A stretch of DNA of 64,000 bases from Eleftheria terrae (GCF_030419005.1 NZ_CP106951.1:3410001-3474000); one strand, 5' to 3'; counted from the stretch's first letter, positions 1-9,730 are shown. Made by a program: numbers and translations. Notes: a model not told the origin generated them from the letters alone.

Positions 1-1
1 G

Positions 2-757
2 CGCATTGGCGAGGCCCGCGCGCGCGGCAATGCGGCCGCCGGCGGGCCCTCGCGCGGGTTGCTCGAGCATGCGCTGATGCAAGCCCGCGCCCGGGTGCAG
101 ATGGACTCGCGCCCCGACGTCCTGCGGCAATGGCTGCGCAGCTCCGACGCCGCTGCCGAGGCGCGGCCAGCCGAGCGCCTGCTGGCTGAAGCCACCCGGG
201 CCCAGGCCGCCCTGCTGCTGCGCGACTGGCCCACCGCCGAAGCGGCGCTGGCGCGTGCCGAGCCGCTGGTGAAGGGCGACGGCCGTGCGGTACGCAGCCT
301 CGCCTACCTGCGCACCGAACTGTGGCTGGCCCGCGGCGACGGTGCGCGGGCCGAAGCGGCGCTCGCGCCCTGGCGCGGTGACGGCTCGCGCGCCAGCGAA
401 CTGCTCGCCGCCCGTGCCGGCCTGGCGCCGGGTGCCAGTGCGGCCGCTACGCGACGCGCCGCCGACGAACTGCAGACCTGGGTCGCCACGCACAGCGGCG
501 ACACCCAGGCCTGGGACCTGCTCGCGCTGGCGTGGGAGCGCAACGGCAAGCCCTTGCGGGCGGTGCAGGCGCAGGCCGAGGCCCGCTACTCGGTGGGCGA
601 CGTGCAGGGTGCCATCGACCGGCTGAAGGCCGCACAGAAGCTGGCCCGCGAACCGGGGCAGAGCGGCGACTTCATCGAAGCCTCGGTGATCGATGCACGG
701 CTGCGCCAGCTCGAAGGGCAGTGGCGCCAGCGCATCCGGGAAGAAGCGGGCAGCTGA
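2..757 (+). CDS. C-terminal part of a probable M48-family/TPR periplasmic protein (partial)
   Basis: The frame is open from the left edge of the window, so the gene is cut off; 251 residues are visible. They are alanine- and arginine-rich helical pairs resembling tetratricopeptide-like repeats. A repeat-like unit around residues 165-215 ends in the pattern A-D-G/A-I-x-R-L-K-A-A. This layout fits the C-terminal half of BepA/YfgC-type M48 metalloproteases, whose HEXXH site would lie upstream of the window, but other TPR proteins cannot be excluded. The stop is followed by a convergent membrane-protein gene, with a GC-rich hairpin across the junction. Confidence 0.6.
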   Translation, partial: RIGEARARGNAAAGGPSRGLLEHALMQARARVQMDSRPDVLRQWLRSSDAAAEARPAERLLAEATRAQAALLLRDWPTAEAALARAEPLVKGDGRAVRSLAYLRTELWLARGDGARAEAALAPWRGDGSRASELLAARAGLAPGASAAATRRAADELQTWVATHSGDTQAWDLLALAWERNGKPLRAVQAQAEARYSVGDVQGAIDRLKAAQKLAREPGQSGDFIEASVIDARLRQLEGQWRQRIREEAGS

Positions 758-777
758 CCCGAACAGCGGCCCCGCGC

Positions 778-798
778 GGGGCGCAGCCTCAGCGCCCC
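778..798. terminator. Hairpin at a convergent gene junction
   Basis: The arms GGGGCGC and GCGCCCC are separated by seven bases and overlap the stop codon of the minus-strand holin-family gene. There is no U-run, so it is only a candidate transcript-end structure for both genes. Confidence 0.3.
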
Positions 799-1148
799 TT
801 GCGGTCGAAGAGGTGCTCGATGGCGGCCTCGATCACGATGCCGAGCACGGTGTACAGGATGGAGCCGATCAGGGCCGCGCCGAAGCCGGCGACGTTCATG
901 CCGTCAAGCAGCTTGGCGGCAAAGTAGAACATCAACGCATTGATGACGAACAGGAACAGCCCGAGCGTCACCAGCGTGATGGGCAAGGTGAGCAGCGTCA
1001 GCACCGGCCTCACCACCGCATTCAGCAGGCCCAGCACCAAGGCCGCCAGCAAGGCCGAGCCAAAGCTGCGCACTTCAACGCCCGGGTAGATCTGGGTCAC
1101 CAGCAGCAAGGCGGCGGCCAGCAGGAACCAACGTGCCAGGATTTTCAT
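789..1148 (-). CDS. Phage holin family (PF04020-type) small membrane protein
   Basis: This 119-residue protein is almost entirely hydrophobic. Four predicted membrane segments lie at about residues 5-20, 31-50, 55-75 and 88-110. The internal motif NAVVRPVLTLLTLP and the short charged end EHLFDRKGR are typical of the conserved small membrane family annotated as phage holin family 4_2. Despite the name, these proteins are widespread chromosomal genes of unknown role and imply no prophage. The start was placed at the ATG beginning MKILARW because upstream sequence in the same frame is arginine- and proline-rich and unlike the family. Confidence 0.85.
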   Translation of the reverse strand: MKILARWFLLAAALLLVTQIYPGVEVRSFGSALLAALVLGLLNAVVRPVLTLLTLPITLVTLGLFLFVINALMFYFAAKLLDGMNVAGFGAALIGSILYTVLGIVIEAAIEHLFDRKGR

Positions 1149-1261
1149 GGCCTGCAGGATAGCATCGCCCCTCTGCAGCGCCCGGCGCACCGGCCGCCCT
1201 CGCAGACGGGCGGCGGCGGTTCGCGGGCGTGGGTGCTGCGTCGAAAGACCGGTCGTGCGGC

Positions 1262-1648
1262 CTAGGTGTTCAAGCCGGTGGCGTGCACCTGCGGACGCGG
1301 CGGGCCGAGCGGCCCGCGCGACTCGTCCAGCTTGGGTCGGCGCACATCGATGAGGTGATCGGGCTGCAGCGTGTCCATCAGCTCCTGCAGCGGACCCTTG
1401 GCCACCTGCGGCTCGGCCTCCACGCCCTGCTCGGCGAGCCAGGGCTGGATTTGCGCGAACAGCCGGCCGGCCCACTTGCTGCGCCAATGCTCGCGAGACC
1501 CGTGCGACATCCACTTCGAGGCCCGGTGGGTCAGCCGCGGTGCGCAAGCCACCAGCAGGCAGCGGGCGGCCCGCACTTCACCGAGCCGGGTCGCCAGGTG
1601 CCTCTGTGCGTGAGCCGCGTCGTCCACCAACACGACGATCGTTTTCAT
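1262..1648 (-). CDS. UspA-like small stress protein
   Basis: The 128-residue product begins MKTIVVLVDDAAHAQ, the beta1-alpha1 opening of the universal stress protein fold. A second strand, RCLLVACAPRL, follows at about 30-40. An AAGGGG ribosome-binding site sits 5 bases before the ATG and decides this start over longer options. The classical ATP-binding G-x2-G-x9-G-S/T motif is not seen, so nucleotide binding is doubtful. It lies just upstream of, and divergent from, the Mn2+-riboswitch/TerC gene, which may indicate a stress context. The exact function is unknown. Confidence 0.65.
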   Translation of the reverse strand: MKTIVVLVDDAAHAQRHLATRLGEVRAARCLLVACAPRLTHRASKWMSHGSREHWRSKWAGRLFAQIQPWLAEQGVEAEPQVAKGPLQELMDTLQPDHLIDVRRPKLDESRGPLGPPRPQVHATGLNT

Positions 1649-1760
1649 GTCTGCCCCTTCTTGAGCTGGCCAGGGGAGACAGTCTGCCGTGCGAAGAGCG
1701 CGCAGCACCGAATGCCCCCTGACTTGCCAAGTGTTCATGACAGCCGCGAGAATCCGGGCT

Positions 1761-1892
1761 GTCGAAAGGGGAGTAGCACACGGTTCCCCGCCGTGGCGGC
1801 CACCCGTCAATACGGTCTCTCCAGCCTTGGAGGGCCCGGGTCCCGCAAAAGCCCGTCCCGCAGGACGCCGCTTCCCCGCAAGACCTTTCGGC
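1761..1892 (+). promoter_or_regulatory. yybP-ykoY (manganese) riboswitch upstream of the TerC gene
   Basis: The leader contains the conserved blocks of this class. GGGGAGTAGC lies at 1768-1777, a CCGTCAATACGG element at 1804-1815, and GCAAGACCTTT at 1879-1889. The ends pair in a P1 helix, CGAAAGG (1763-1769) with CCTTTCG (1884-1890). The element ends about 32 bases before the terC-like start codon. Known members sense Mn2+ and control exporters and TerC/Alx proteins, matching this position. Confidence 0.88.
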
Positions 1893-1923
1893 GCAATCGT
1901 TCAACCCATCTTCGGAGTTCCCG

Positions 1924-2883
1924 ATGGACACCATTGCGCCCAACTGGTTGTGGGCTTTTTTTGTCGTCTCCGTGCTGGCCGCCCTGTTCGTCGACTTCGT
2001 CGTGCTCAGGAAGCAAGGCGCGCATGAAGTCACGGTCAAGGAGGCCTTGCACTGGTCCCTGATCTGGGTGGCCCTGAGCCTGGCCTTCAACGGCCTGTTC
2101 TGGTGGGCCGTGCAGCAGGAGCACGGCAGCGCGATGGCCAACACCCGCGCGATGGAGTTCCTCACCGGCTACCTCATCGAGAAGTCGCTGGCGGTGGACA
2201 ACATCTTCGTGTTCCTGATGATCTTCACCTACTTCGGCGTGCCGCCCGCCTTCCAGAAGCGGGTGCTGATGATGGGCATCATTGGCGCGATCGTGCTGCG
2301 CACGGTGATGATCCTGCTGGGCAGTTGGCTGATCAGCGAGTTCCACTGGCTGCTGTATGTCTTCGGCGCCTTCCTGCTGATCACCGGCATCAAGATGTGG
2401 TGGGCTTCGGGGCAGGAGCCCGACCTGGAGAGCAACCCGGCGCTGAAGCTGCTGCGCCGCCTGGTGCCGGTCTCCCAGGGCTTCGACGGCGAGAAGTTCT
2501 TCACGGTCGAGCAGGGCCGCCGGCTGGCCACGCCGCTCCTGCTGGTGGTGCTGCTGGTGGGTGTGATCGACGTGATCTTCGCGGTGGACTCGATCCCGGC
2601 GATCTTTGCAATCACGACCGATCCCTTCATCGTGCTGACCTCCAACATCTTCGCCATCCTCGGCCTGCGGGCGATGTACTTCCTGCTGGCGGCGATGGCG
2701 GCGAAGTTCCACCTGCTCAGCTACGGCCTGGCGGTGATCCTGTCCTTCATCGGCGTGAAGATGCTGCTGATCGACATCTACAAGATCCCGGTGCTGGTGT
2801 CGCTCGGCGTGGTGGTGGCGATCCTGGCGGTGACCATGGTCTGGAGCCTGAAGACGGCGCCGCGGCTGCCGCAGAGCCGCTGA
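1924..2883 (+). CDS. TerC/Alx family integral membrane protein
   Basis: The 319-residue protein has about nine membrane helices. It carries both TerC hallmark acidic motifs: EKSLAVDNIFVF at about 81-92 and VIDVIFAVDSIPAIF at about 216-230, each with the membrane aspartate thought to contact a metal. Characterised relatives (E. coli Alx, Bacillus TerC/MeeF-type proteins) are linked to Mn2+ export or metallation of secreted proteins. The Mn2+ riboswitch directly upstream supports a manganese role here. A CGGAG ribosome-binding site precedes the ATG. Tellurite resistance genes are absent nearby, so the tellurium name should not be taken literally. Confidence 0.92.
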   Translation: MDTIAPNWLWAFFVVSVLAALFVDFVVLRKQGAHEVTVKEALHWSLIWVALSLAFNGLFWWAVQQEHGSAMANTRAMEFLTGYLIEKSLAVDNIFVFLMIFTYFGVPPAFQKRVLMMGIIGAIVLRTVMILLGSWLISEFHWLLYVFGAFLLITGIKMWWASGQEPDLESNPALKLLRRLVPVSQGFDGEKFFTVEQGRRLATPLLLVVLLVGVIDVIFAVDSIPAIFAITTDPFIVLTSNIFAILGLRAMYFLLAAMAAKFHLLSYGLAVILSFIGVKMLLIDIYKIPVLVSLGVVVAILAVTMVWSLKTAPRLPQSR

Positions 2884-2898
2884 GCACGGCGCCGCACG

Positions 2899-2919
2899 GC
2901 TGAGGCGCCCTCGTGCGCC

Positions 2920-2924
<5 letters not shown>
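2899..2924. terminator. Perfect 10-bp stem-loop at the convergent terC/ABC junction
   Basis: GCTGAGGCGC and GCGCCTCAGC form a perfect stem around a 6-base loop. The structure includes the stop codon of the minus-strand ABC ATPase gene. It lacks a U-run, so it may act as a 3' stabilising end rather than as an intrinsic terminator. Confidence 0.45.
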
Positions 2925-4026
<1,102 letters not shown>

Positions 4027-4042
4027 GGCTTGCTCCTCCTTG

Positions 4043-4882
4043 CTATTTGACGGCGCCGGCGGTGATGCCGCGGATCAGCTGGCGCGAGAACAGGGCGTAG
4101 ATGACCAGCACCGGGATGATGGCCAGCGTCAGCGCCGCCAGCACCGCGTTCCAGTCGGTGGCGTACTGACCGATGAACTGCTGCACGCCCAGCGTGATGG
4201 TCTGGGTGCTGTCGCCGGGGGCCAGGATGAGCGGGAACCACAGGTCGTTCCAGATCGGCACCATCGTGAAGACCCCGACCGTCGCCACCGCAGGCCGCAC
4301 CAGCGGCAGCACCACCTGGAAGAAGATCCGGAACTCGCCGATGCCGTCGCACCGGGCGGCGTCCTTCAGGTCCTGGGGGATCTGCGCGATGAACTCGCTC
4401 AGGATGAAGACCGCCAGCGGCAGCCCCTGCGCGGTGTAGACCAGCACCAGCGCGGTGAGCGTGTTAACCAGGTCGAGCTGCACCATCAGCTGCAGGATGC
4501 TGACCGTGCCCAGGCGGATCGGCACCATGATGCCGAAGGCCAGGTACAGCGTGAGCCAGCGGCGTGCGCGGAAGCGGTACTCGGTGAGGGCCCAGGCAGC
4601 CATGGCGCCGAACAGCAGGATCAGCACCAGCGAGGCCACCGTGACGATCAGGCTGTTGCCGAAGAACATCGGCACCGCCGACTTCGACAGCACCCGCTCG
4701 AAGCCCACCAGCGACCAGGTCTCGGCGGTCGGCAGGGCCAGCGGGTTGTCGAAGATGGCCGGGCGGCTCTTGAAGGCATTGATGAGCACCAGCACGATGG
4801 GGAACAGCGCCAGCAGCGTGTAGCCGCCGAGCACGGTGTGGATGGTGGCCGAGCGCAGGGCCGGGGGAGCGAGGGAGCGCAT
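4043..4882 (-). CDS. Carbohydrate ABC transporter permease (MalG type)
   Basis: The 279-residue inner-membrane protein has six predicted helices. The cytoplasmic EAA loop, EAARCDGIGEFRIFF at about residues 167-181, couples to the ATPase. The C-terminus, FSRQLIRGITAGAVK, is typical of the MalG/GtsC branch. It lies 13 bases after the MalF-type permease and 16 before the ATPase, so it is clearly part of the same operon. The ATG at 4882 gives the normal family length with a first helix starting near residue 13. Confidence 0.93.
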   Translation of the reverse strand: MRSLAPPALRSATIHTVLGGYTLLALFPIVLVLINAFKSRPAIFDNPLALPTAETWSLVGFERVLSKSAVPMFFGNSLIVTVASLVLILLFGAMAAWALTEYRFRARRWLTLYLAFGIMVPIRLGTVSILQLMVQLDLVNTLTALVLVYTAQGLPLAVFILSEFIAQIPQDLKDAARCDGIGEFRIFFQVVLPLVRPAVATVGVFTMVPIWNDLWFPLILAPGDSTQTITLGVQQFIGQYATDWNAVLAALTLAIIPVLVIYALFSRQLIRGITAGAVK

Positions 4883-4895
4883 CGTGGTGTCCGCC

Positions 4896-5810
4896 TCAGA
4901 AGGTGTAGCGCTGCAGCCGGCGCTGCACGACGTAGAAGTACAGGCCCACCCCGGCCAGGATGACCAGGAACATCAGCGTGGCGACGGCCGCGCCCATCGT
5001 GGGGCTGCCCACCTGCGACTGGTAGCCGAAGAAGGTGCGGTAGAAAAAGGTGCCAAGGATGTCGGTGCTGTAGTTGGGCCCGGCCACCGCACCCTTGACC
5101 GCGTAAACCAGGTCGAAGGCATTGAAGTTCGCGACGAAGGTGAGGATGGTCACTAGCCCCAGCGTCGGCAGGATCAGCGGCAGCCGGATGGACCAGAACA
5201 CCCGCCAGGGGCTGGCGCCATCGACCACCGCGGCCTCCACGATCTCCTCGGGAATGGCGATCAGCGCGGCGTAGATCAGCATCATCGGGATGCCGACGAA
5301 CTGCCACACCGACACCAGCGACAGCGTGGTCAGCGCCGAGCCCTCCTCGCCCAGCCAGGGCTGGAACCAGTCCTGCAGGCCGAACCAGCCCAGCAGGTTC
5401 TCGGCCACGCCCCACAGCGGCGACAGGATGAGCTGCCAGACGAAGCCGATGATGACCACCGACAGCAGGGTCGGCAGGAACAGCACCGTGCGGTAGGCCG
5501 CCGCCCCCTTGACGCCGCGCAGCGAGAGCAGCGCGGCCAGCAGCAGGCCGATCGGGTTCTGCGCCGCCATGTGGATGAGGAAGAACTTCAGGTTGTTGGC
5601 CATCGCGTTCCAGAAGCCGGCCGACCATTGCGGGTCGGTCAGCAAGGTATGGAAGTTGGCGAGGCCCGCGAAATGCCGCGCGCCGCTGTCGTCGGTGACA
5701 TAGAAGCCCAGGCGCAGCGTGTCGATCAGTGGCAGGGCGCTGAACACGGTGTAGATCAGCAGGGCAGGCAGCAGGAAGGCCGCCACCTGCCAGGGAGAGA
5801 CTCTGTTCAT
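4896..5810 (-). CDS. Carbohydrate ABC transporter permease (MalF type)
   Basis: This 304-residue permease begins MNRVSPWQVAAFLLPALL, leading into the first of six helices. It carries an EAA loop, EAAVVDGASPWRVFWSI, at about residues 190-206. It forms the heterodimeric channel with the MalG-type partner 13 bases downstream. The start at 5810 is chosen because longer in-frame sequence upstream is proline/arginine-rich and lies in the intergenic gap. That gap of 284 bases from the binding-protein gene contains a stem-loop, consistent with the usual drop in expression between binding protein and membrane components. Confidence 0.92.
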   Translation of the reverse strand: MNRVSPWQVAAFLLPALLIYTVFSALPLIDTLRLGFYVTDDSGARHFAGLANFHTLLTDPQWSAGFWNAMANNLKFFLIHMAAQNPIGLLLAALLSLRGVKGAAAYRTVLFLPTLLSVVIIGFVWQLILSPLWGVAENLLGWFGLQDWFQPWLGEEGSALTTLSLVSVWQFVGIPMMLIYAALIAIPEEIVEAAVVDGASPWRVFWSIRLPLILPTLGLVTILTFVANFNAFDLVYAVKGAVAGPNYSTDILGTFFYRTFFGYQSQVGSPTMGAAVATLMFLVILAGVGLYFYVVQRRLQRYTF

Positions 5811-6034
5811 GGCGTTCGGTCGCAAAAGCGGGTGTGCCGGCGTGGCTCGGTCAGCCACAGGGCGCCGGTCGAGGAGGAGGGCAGGCACGGCAGGCGAGGG
5901 ACGAGGGACCGCCCGGGCGCACAGGCTCCGGGCCCGTGCAGCCAATTAGGGGAGGAGGCGCGGCAGCAGCGGGCCGGTCGTGCAGATGCACGCCGCGCTG
6001 CCCCGGTGCTGCGGGTCTGCGACCGGCCGCTTCC

Positions 6035-6053
6035 CGGCCCCTGGCCGGGGCCG
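6035..6053 (-). other. Stem-loop between sugar-binding-protein and permease genes
   Basis: CGGCCCC and GGGGCCG form a 7-bp stem with a 5-base loop just after the binding-protein gene. In many sugar ABC operons such a hairpin protects the binding-protein message or partly terminates transcription. That role is inferred here from position only. The rest of 5811-6094 holds no recognisable gene. Confidence 0.35.
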
Positions 6054-6094
6054 TCCTTGCCGGACGCTGCCTTGGCCGCCTCGCCCTGCCGGGC

Positions 6095-7354
6095 TCACTT
6101 CTTCTGCGGCCCGTACCACCGCGCGAAGCCGGCCTGCATGCGCTCGGCGGCCTGCTTCGGGCTCATCTTGCCGTTGAGCACCTGGCTGTCGACATTCCAG
6201 AACTCGGTTTCCATGTTGGGCTCGCCGCGGTTCATCACCTGGGCATTGAGCCGGATGGTGGAGCTGCAGCTCTTGCGCCAGTCCATCATCTGCTTGGCCA
6301 CCGGGTCCTTGACCGCGATCAGGTGGTTGGACAGCGAGAAGAAGCCGGTCACCCGGTTGGTGTAGAGGTCGGCAAATTCCTGCGAGCCGAGCCAGGCCAG
6401 GAACTTGTAGGCGTCTTCCTTGTTCTTGGACTTGCTGTTCACGCCCATCCCGATGTCGGTGTGGTCCGAGATGTGGCACCGCGCGCCGGGCGCAGTCACC
6501 GGCGGCGGGAAGGCCGCGAAGTCCAGCCCGCCCTGCTGGCGGAAGTAGGCAATGTCCCAGGAGCCGGCCGGGAAGATCGCCGCACGACCCAGGGCGAAGA
6601 GGTTCTGCGAATCGGCATAGGTCTGCGAGGACGCGCCCTTGCCCAGGTAGGGCGTCCACTTGGCCATGCTGTCCCAGACGCCGACGAACTCGGGATCGGT
6701 CAGCTTCTTCTTGCCCTCCAGCAGGGCCTTGCGGCCTTCCTCGCCCTTCCAGTGGTTGGGGCCGATGCCGGTGTAGACGATCTGGTGCGCCTCCCACTGG
6801 TCGGCGGTGCCCAGCGCAAGCGGGGTGTACTTGCCAGCGGCCTTGATCGCCTCCAGCGTCTTCAGGAATTCCTGCTCGGTGGCCGGCGGCTTGAGCTTGA
6901 GCTCGTTGAAGATCTTCTTGTTGTAGAAGAAGCCGTGGATGACGGAGGCCATCGGCATGCAATAGGTGTCGCGGCCGTCGTCGGTCTGCCAGGCCACCTT
7001 GGCCGAATCGGGGAAGTGCTCCATGCCGGGCTTGCCGTCGAGCTTCTCGAGCTGGCCCTTCTTGTACAGGTTGAGCGACACGTCGAAGGCGCGGCAGGCG
7101 ATCAGGTCACCCGCGGTGCCGGCCGTCACCCGGGCGGTGAGGCTGGAGTCGTACTCGGTCGGCGCGGTGGGCGCGAACTTCACCGTGATGCCGGGGTGCT
7201 TGCGCTGGAAGGCGGGAATGATCTCGTCTTCCCACAGCGACTTGTCGTCGACCCGCCAGCTCTCGATGGTCAGGGTGCCGGCCTGCGCGGCACAGCCGAG
7301 GACGAGGGCGCTGGCCAGCAGCACGGGACGGGCCACGCAGGGCAGGGCTTTCAT
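6095..7354 (-). CDS. Sugar ABC transporter extracellular binding protein
   Basis: The 419-residue protein has a Sec signal peptide (about residues 1-24, ending CAAQAG) and then the start of a family 1 solute-binding fold, TLTIESWRVDDKSLWEDEI. Internal features such as KFAPTAPTEYDSS and GMGVNSKSKNKEDAYKFLAWL are typical of COG1653 binding proteins. An AAGGAG site before the ATG at 7354 fixes the start. It heads the operon with two permeases and an ATPase. It differs clearly from the second sugar-binding protein encoded divergently at 7686, so the two probably serve different roles, transport and sensing. Confidence 0.92.
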   Translation of the reverse strand: MKALPCVARPVLLASALVLGCAAQAGTLTIESWRVDDKSLWEDEIIPAFQRKHPGITVKFAPTAPTEYDSSLTARVTAGTAGDLIACRAFDVSLNLYKKGQLEKLDGKPGMEHFPDSAKVAWQTDDGRDTYCMPMASVIHGFFYNKKIFNELKLKPPATEQEFLKTLEAIKAAGKYTPLALGTADQWEAHQIVYTGIGPNHWKGEEGRKALLEGKKKLTDPEFVGVWDSMAKWTPYLGKGASSQTYADSQNLFALGRAAIFPAGSWDIAYFRQQGGLDFAAFPPPVTAPGARCHISDHTDIGMGVNSKSKNKEDAYKFLAWLGSQEFADLYTNRVTGFFSLSNHLIAVKDPVAKQMMDWRKSCSSTIRLNAQVMNRGEPNMETEFWNVDSQVLNGKMSPKQAAERMQAGFARWYGPQKK

Positions 7355-7428
7355 GGGGAGTCTCCTTCGATGTAGGTCTGTTGCCTCGCTGTGCCCGAGG
7401 GCCAGCGCGTCCCGCACCTTATCGAGGG

Positions 7429-7451
7429 GGCTCGTGTGACACAAACGAGCC
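7429..7451. promoter_or_regulatory. Inverted repeat in the divergent sugar promoter region
   Basis: GGCTCGT and ACGAGCC flank a 9-base centre containing the mini-palindrome TGTGACACA. It lies 75 bases upstream of the transporter operon start and in the 331-base region shared by the two divergent operons, so it is a candidate operator. No regulator can be named. Confidence 0.35.
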
Positions 7452-7524
7452 ATGCCGGCAGCCGCCATTTGCCCGCCAGGCCTTGCAGCGACTGGCACGG
7501 CGGGCACCCGCCCGCCCGCCCGCG

Positions 7525-7539
7525 TTACGCAACTTTACG
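7525..7539. promoter_or_regulatory. Direct TTACG repeats, candidate OmpR-family site
   Basis: Two TTACG copies start at 7525 and 7535, exactly one helical turn apart. OmpR/PhoB-type regulators bind such tandem repeats, and one is encoded at 9014. The remaining part of 7355-7685 shows no gene. Confidence 0.3.
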
Positions 7540-7685
7540 TTGGCGGCCCATGCGCAACGCGGGCCCACCGGCCGTCTTGCCTCGCAAGCCGCTGGTGCCA
7601 AGGGTGCAAAACCCAAGGGCGCGAAGGCGAGGGGCGGCTTACGATAAATCACCAACGCCGGACACTTCTTTCACAGACTTCGCCC

Positions 7686-9017
7686 ATGGTTTCGACGGCC
7701 CCGCCTTCCGCCTTCCACCGCCGCCGCCGCGGGCTGCTGGCCGCCGCCTGCATGGCGGCCTCGGCGCTGCTGGCTGCGGCGTCGGCCGCCACGCCGGCCG
7801 CGGGCACCGAGCCAGCACCGCCGCAAGCGCTGGACGTGCTGCACTGGTGGACCTCGGTGAGCGAGCGCCGCGCGGCCGACCACCTCGACGCCCGGCTGGC
7901 CGAGGTCGGCATCCAGTGGCGCGACACCGCCATCGCCGGCGGCGCGGGCATGGCGGCCGCCAAGGTCATGAAAGGTCGCCTGCTCAGCGGCCGCCCGCCC
8001 GCCGTCTCGCAACTCATCGGCGCGGTGCTGCGCGACTGGGCCGACCTGGGGCTGGTGCTGGAGCTCGACGGCGTGGCGCGGCAGGGCGAGTGGGCGCGCA
8101 CCCTGTTCCCGGCGGTGCAGGCCCATGTGACGCACCGTGGCCATGTGGTGGCGGCGCCGCTGGGCGTGCACCGCATCAACGTGCTGCTGTACAACCGGCG
8201 GCTGTTCGATCGCCTGAAGCTGGCGCCCCCGCAGGACTGGGCCGCCGCCGAGCGGGCCGCCCAGGCGTTGCGCCAGGCCGGCTACCTGCCGGTGGCCTGG
8301 AGCGACGAGCCCTGGCAGGTGGCCACCGTCTTCGAGGCGCTGCTGCTGGCCGAAGGCGGCCCCGCCCTCTACCAGCGCCTGATCGTCGAGCGCGACCCCG
8401 ACGCCTACGGCCGGCTCGCCGTGGGCCGCGCGCTGGAGCGCCTGCGCTGGTGGCGCAGCCTCGGCAGCAGTGGCGAGCGCCCCTGGACCGAAGCCGCCCG
8501 CGAAGTGGCCGCCGACCGCGCCGGCATGCTCATCATGGGCGACTGGGCCAAGGGCGAGCTGATGGCCCTGGGCTCCCAGCTGGGCGAGAGCTTCGACTGC
8601 CTGCCGGTGCCCGGCACCGCCGGCAGCCACCTCTACAGCATCGACACGCTGGCCATGCTGACCGGCGACTACTCGCGCCAGTCGGTGCAGGAGCGGATGG
8701 CGGCGCAGCTCTTCAGCGCCCCGGTGCAGCAGGGCTACAACCGCATCAAGGGCTCGGTGCCGGTGCGCCGCGACATCGACCCGCAGGCACTCGACAGCTG
8801 CGCCCGCGACTCCTGGCTCACCTTCTCGCGCGCCGACGCGCCCCGCCTGCCCAGCCTGGCCCACCGCATGGCCGCCGACGAAGCGCTGAAGGACGCGCTG
8901 ATGGCCACCGTGCACCGCTATGCCGTCGACCAGCGCCAGGGCACCGAAGCCACGCAGCGCCGGCTGGCCACGCTGGTGCGCGCCCTGCACAAGCCCCCTG
9001 TTACCGGCACCCCATGA
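7686..9017 (+). CDS. Second (GtsA-like) sugar-binding protein, coupled to a two-component system
   Basis: This 443-residue protein has an arginine-rich N-terminus, a hydrophobic segment at about residues 15-36, and then LDVLHWWTS, the opening seen in Pseudomonas GtsA/GltB glucose-binding proteins. The PPAVSQLIG segment follows. Its stop overlaps the ATG of the response-regulator gene (ATGA), so the two are translationally coupled. It has no permease genes of its own on this strand. The likely roles are periplasmic sugar sensor for the kinase two genes downstream, alternative binding protein for the divergent transporter, or both. These roles are inferred from gene order. Confidence 0.85.
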   Translation: MVSTAPPSAFHRRRRGLLAAACMAASALLAAASAATPAAGTEPAPPQALDVLHWWTSVSERRAADHLDARLAEVGIQWRDTAIAGGAGMAAAKVMKGRLLSGRPPAVSQLIGAVLRDWADLGLVLELDGVARQGEWARTLFPAVQAHVTHRGHVVAAPLGVHRINVLLYNRRLFDRLKLAPPQDWAAAERAAQALRQAGYLPVAWSDEPWQVATVFEALLLAEGGPALYQRLIVERDPDAYGRLAVGRALERLRWWRSLGSSGERPWTEAAREVAADRAGMLIMGDWAKGELMALGSQLGESFDCLPVPGTAGSHLYSIDTLAMLTGDYSRQSVQERMAAQLFSAPVQQGYNRIKGSVPVRRDIDPQALDSCARDSWLTFSRADAPRLPSLAHRMAADEALKDALMATVHRYAVDQRQGTEATQRRLATLVRALHKPPVTGTP

Positions 9018-9730
9018 AACGCACCATCCTTGTCGTCGACGACGACCAGAAGATCCGCACCCTGCTCAAGACCTATCTGGAGAAGAACCAGTACCAGGTC
9101 CGCCTGGCGCACGACGGCTGCAGCTTCCTGTCGGAGTTCGACCGCTTCCGCGACGAGCTGAGCCTGTGCGTGCTGGACGTCATGCTGCCCGACACCGACG
9201 GCTTCGCGCTGTGCCAGCAGGTGCGCCGCCGCTCGGAGGTGCCGGTGATCATGCTGACCGCCAGCGCCGAGGAAACCGACCGGGTGGTGGGCCTGGAGCT
9301 GGGTGCCGACGACTACATCGGCAAGCCCTTCAGCCCGCGCGAGCTGCTGGCCCGCATCAAGGCCATCCACCGGCGCGCCGGCCTGGAGCGGGGCAGCCCG
9401 CCGCGCTACTGGCGCTTCCACGGATTTGTGCTCGACGCGCTGGAGCGGGTGCTGATCGCTCCCGACGGCAGCAGCTCCGACCTGACCGGCATGGACTACC
9501 AGCTGCTCAAGCTCTTTGTGGAGCATCCCGGCGAGGTGCTCGACCGCAACCGCCTGGCCGAGGCCACCCGCGGGCGCGACCTGGGGCCGCTGGACCGCGC
9601 GCTGGACGTGCAGGTCAGCCGCCTGCGCCAGCGCCTCAACGACGACGGCAAGCAGCCCAGCCTGATCAAGACCGTGCGCGGCACCGGCTATGTGCTGAGC
9701 ACCACCGTCGAGGCCAGCCATGAGCCGTGA
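9014..9730 (+). CDS. OmpR-family response regulator (GltR-like)
   Basis: The 238-residue regulator has an N-terminal receiver domain with the acidic pair DDD (near residue 10), the phospho-acceptor in CVLDVMLPDTDG (Asp near 56) and the lysine in IGKPFSPREL. A winged-helix domain follows from about residue 135, ending in the typical IKTVRGTGYVLS. It overlaps the preceding binding-protein gene by four bases and the kinase gene by 11. Pseudomonas GltR/GtrS pairs controlling glucose uptake have the same neighbourhood, which suggests that it controls the sugar transporter encoded divergently. Confidence 0.93.
   Translation: MKRTILVVDDDQKIRTLLKTYLEKNQYQVRLAHDGCSFLSEFDRFRDELSLCVLDVMLPDTDGFALCQQVRRRSEVPVIMLTASAEETDRVVGLELGADDYIGKPFSPRELLARIKAIHRRAGLERGSPPRYWRFHGFVLDALERVLIAPDGSSSDLTGMDYQLLKLFVEHPGEVLDRNRLAEATRGRDLGPLDRALDVQVSRLRQRLNDDGKQPSLIKTVRGTGYVLSTTVEASHEP

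Noticed and set aside
789..1148. Holin-family gene as evidence for a prophage
   Set aside because: The family is a common chromosomal membrane protein family and no other phage gene is present nearby.
7436..7444. TGTGACACA centre as a possible CRP site
   Set aside because: A CRP site needs TGTGA and TCACA separated by six bases; here the halves abut around one base.
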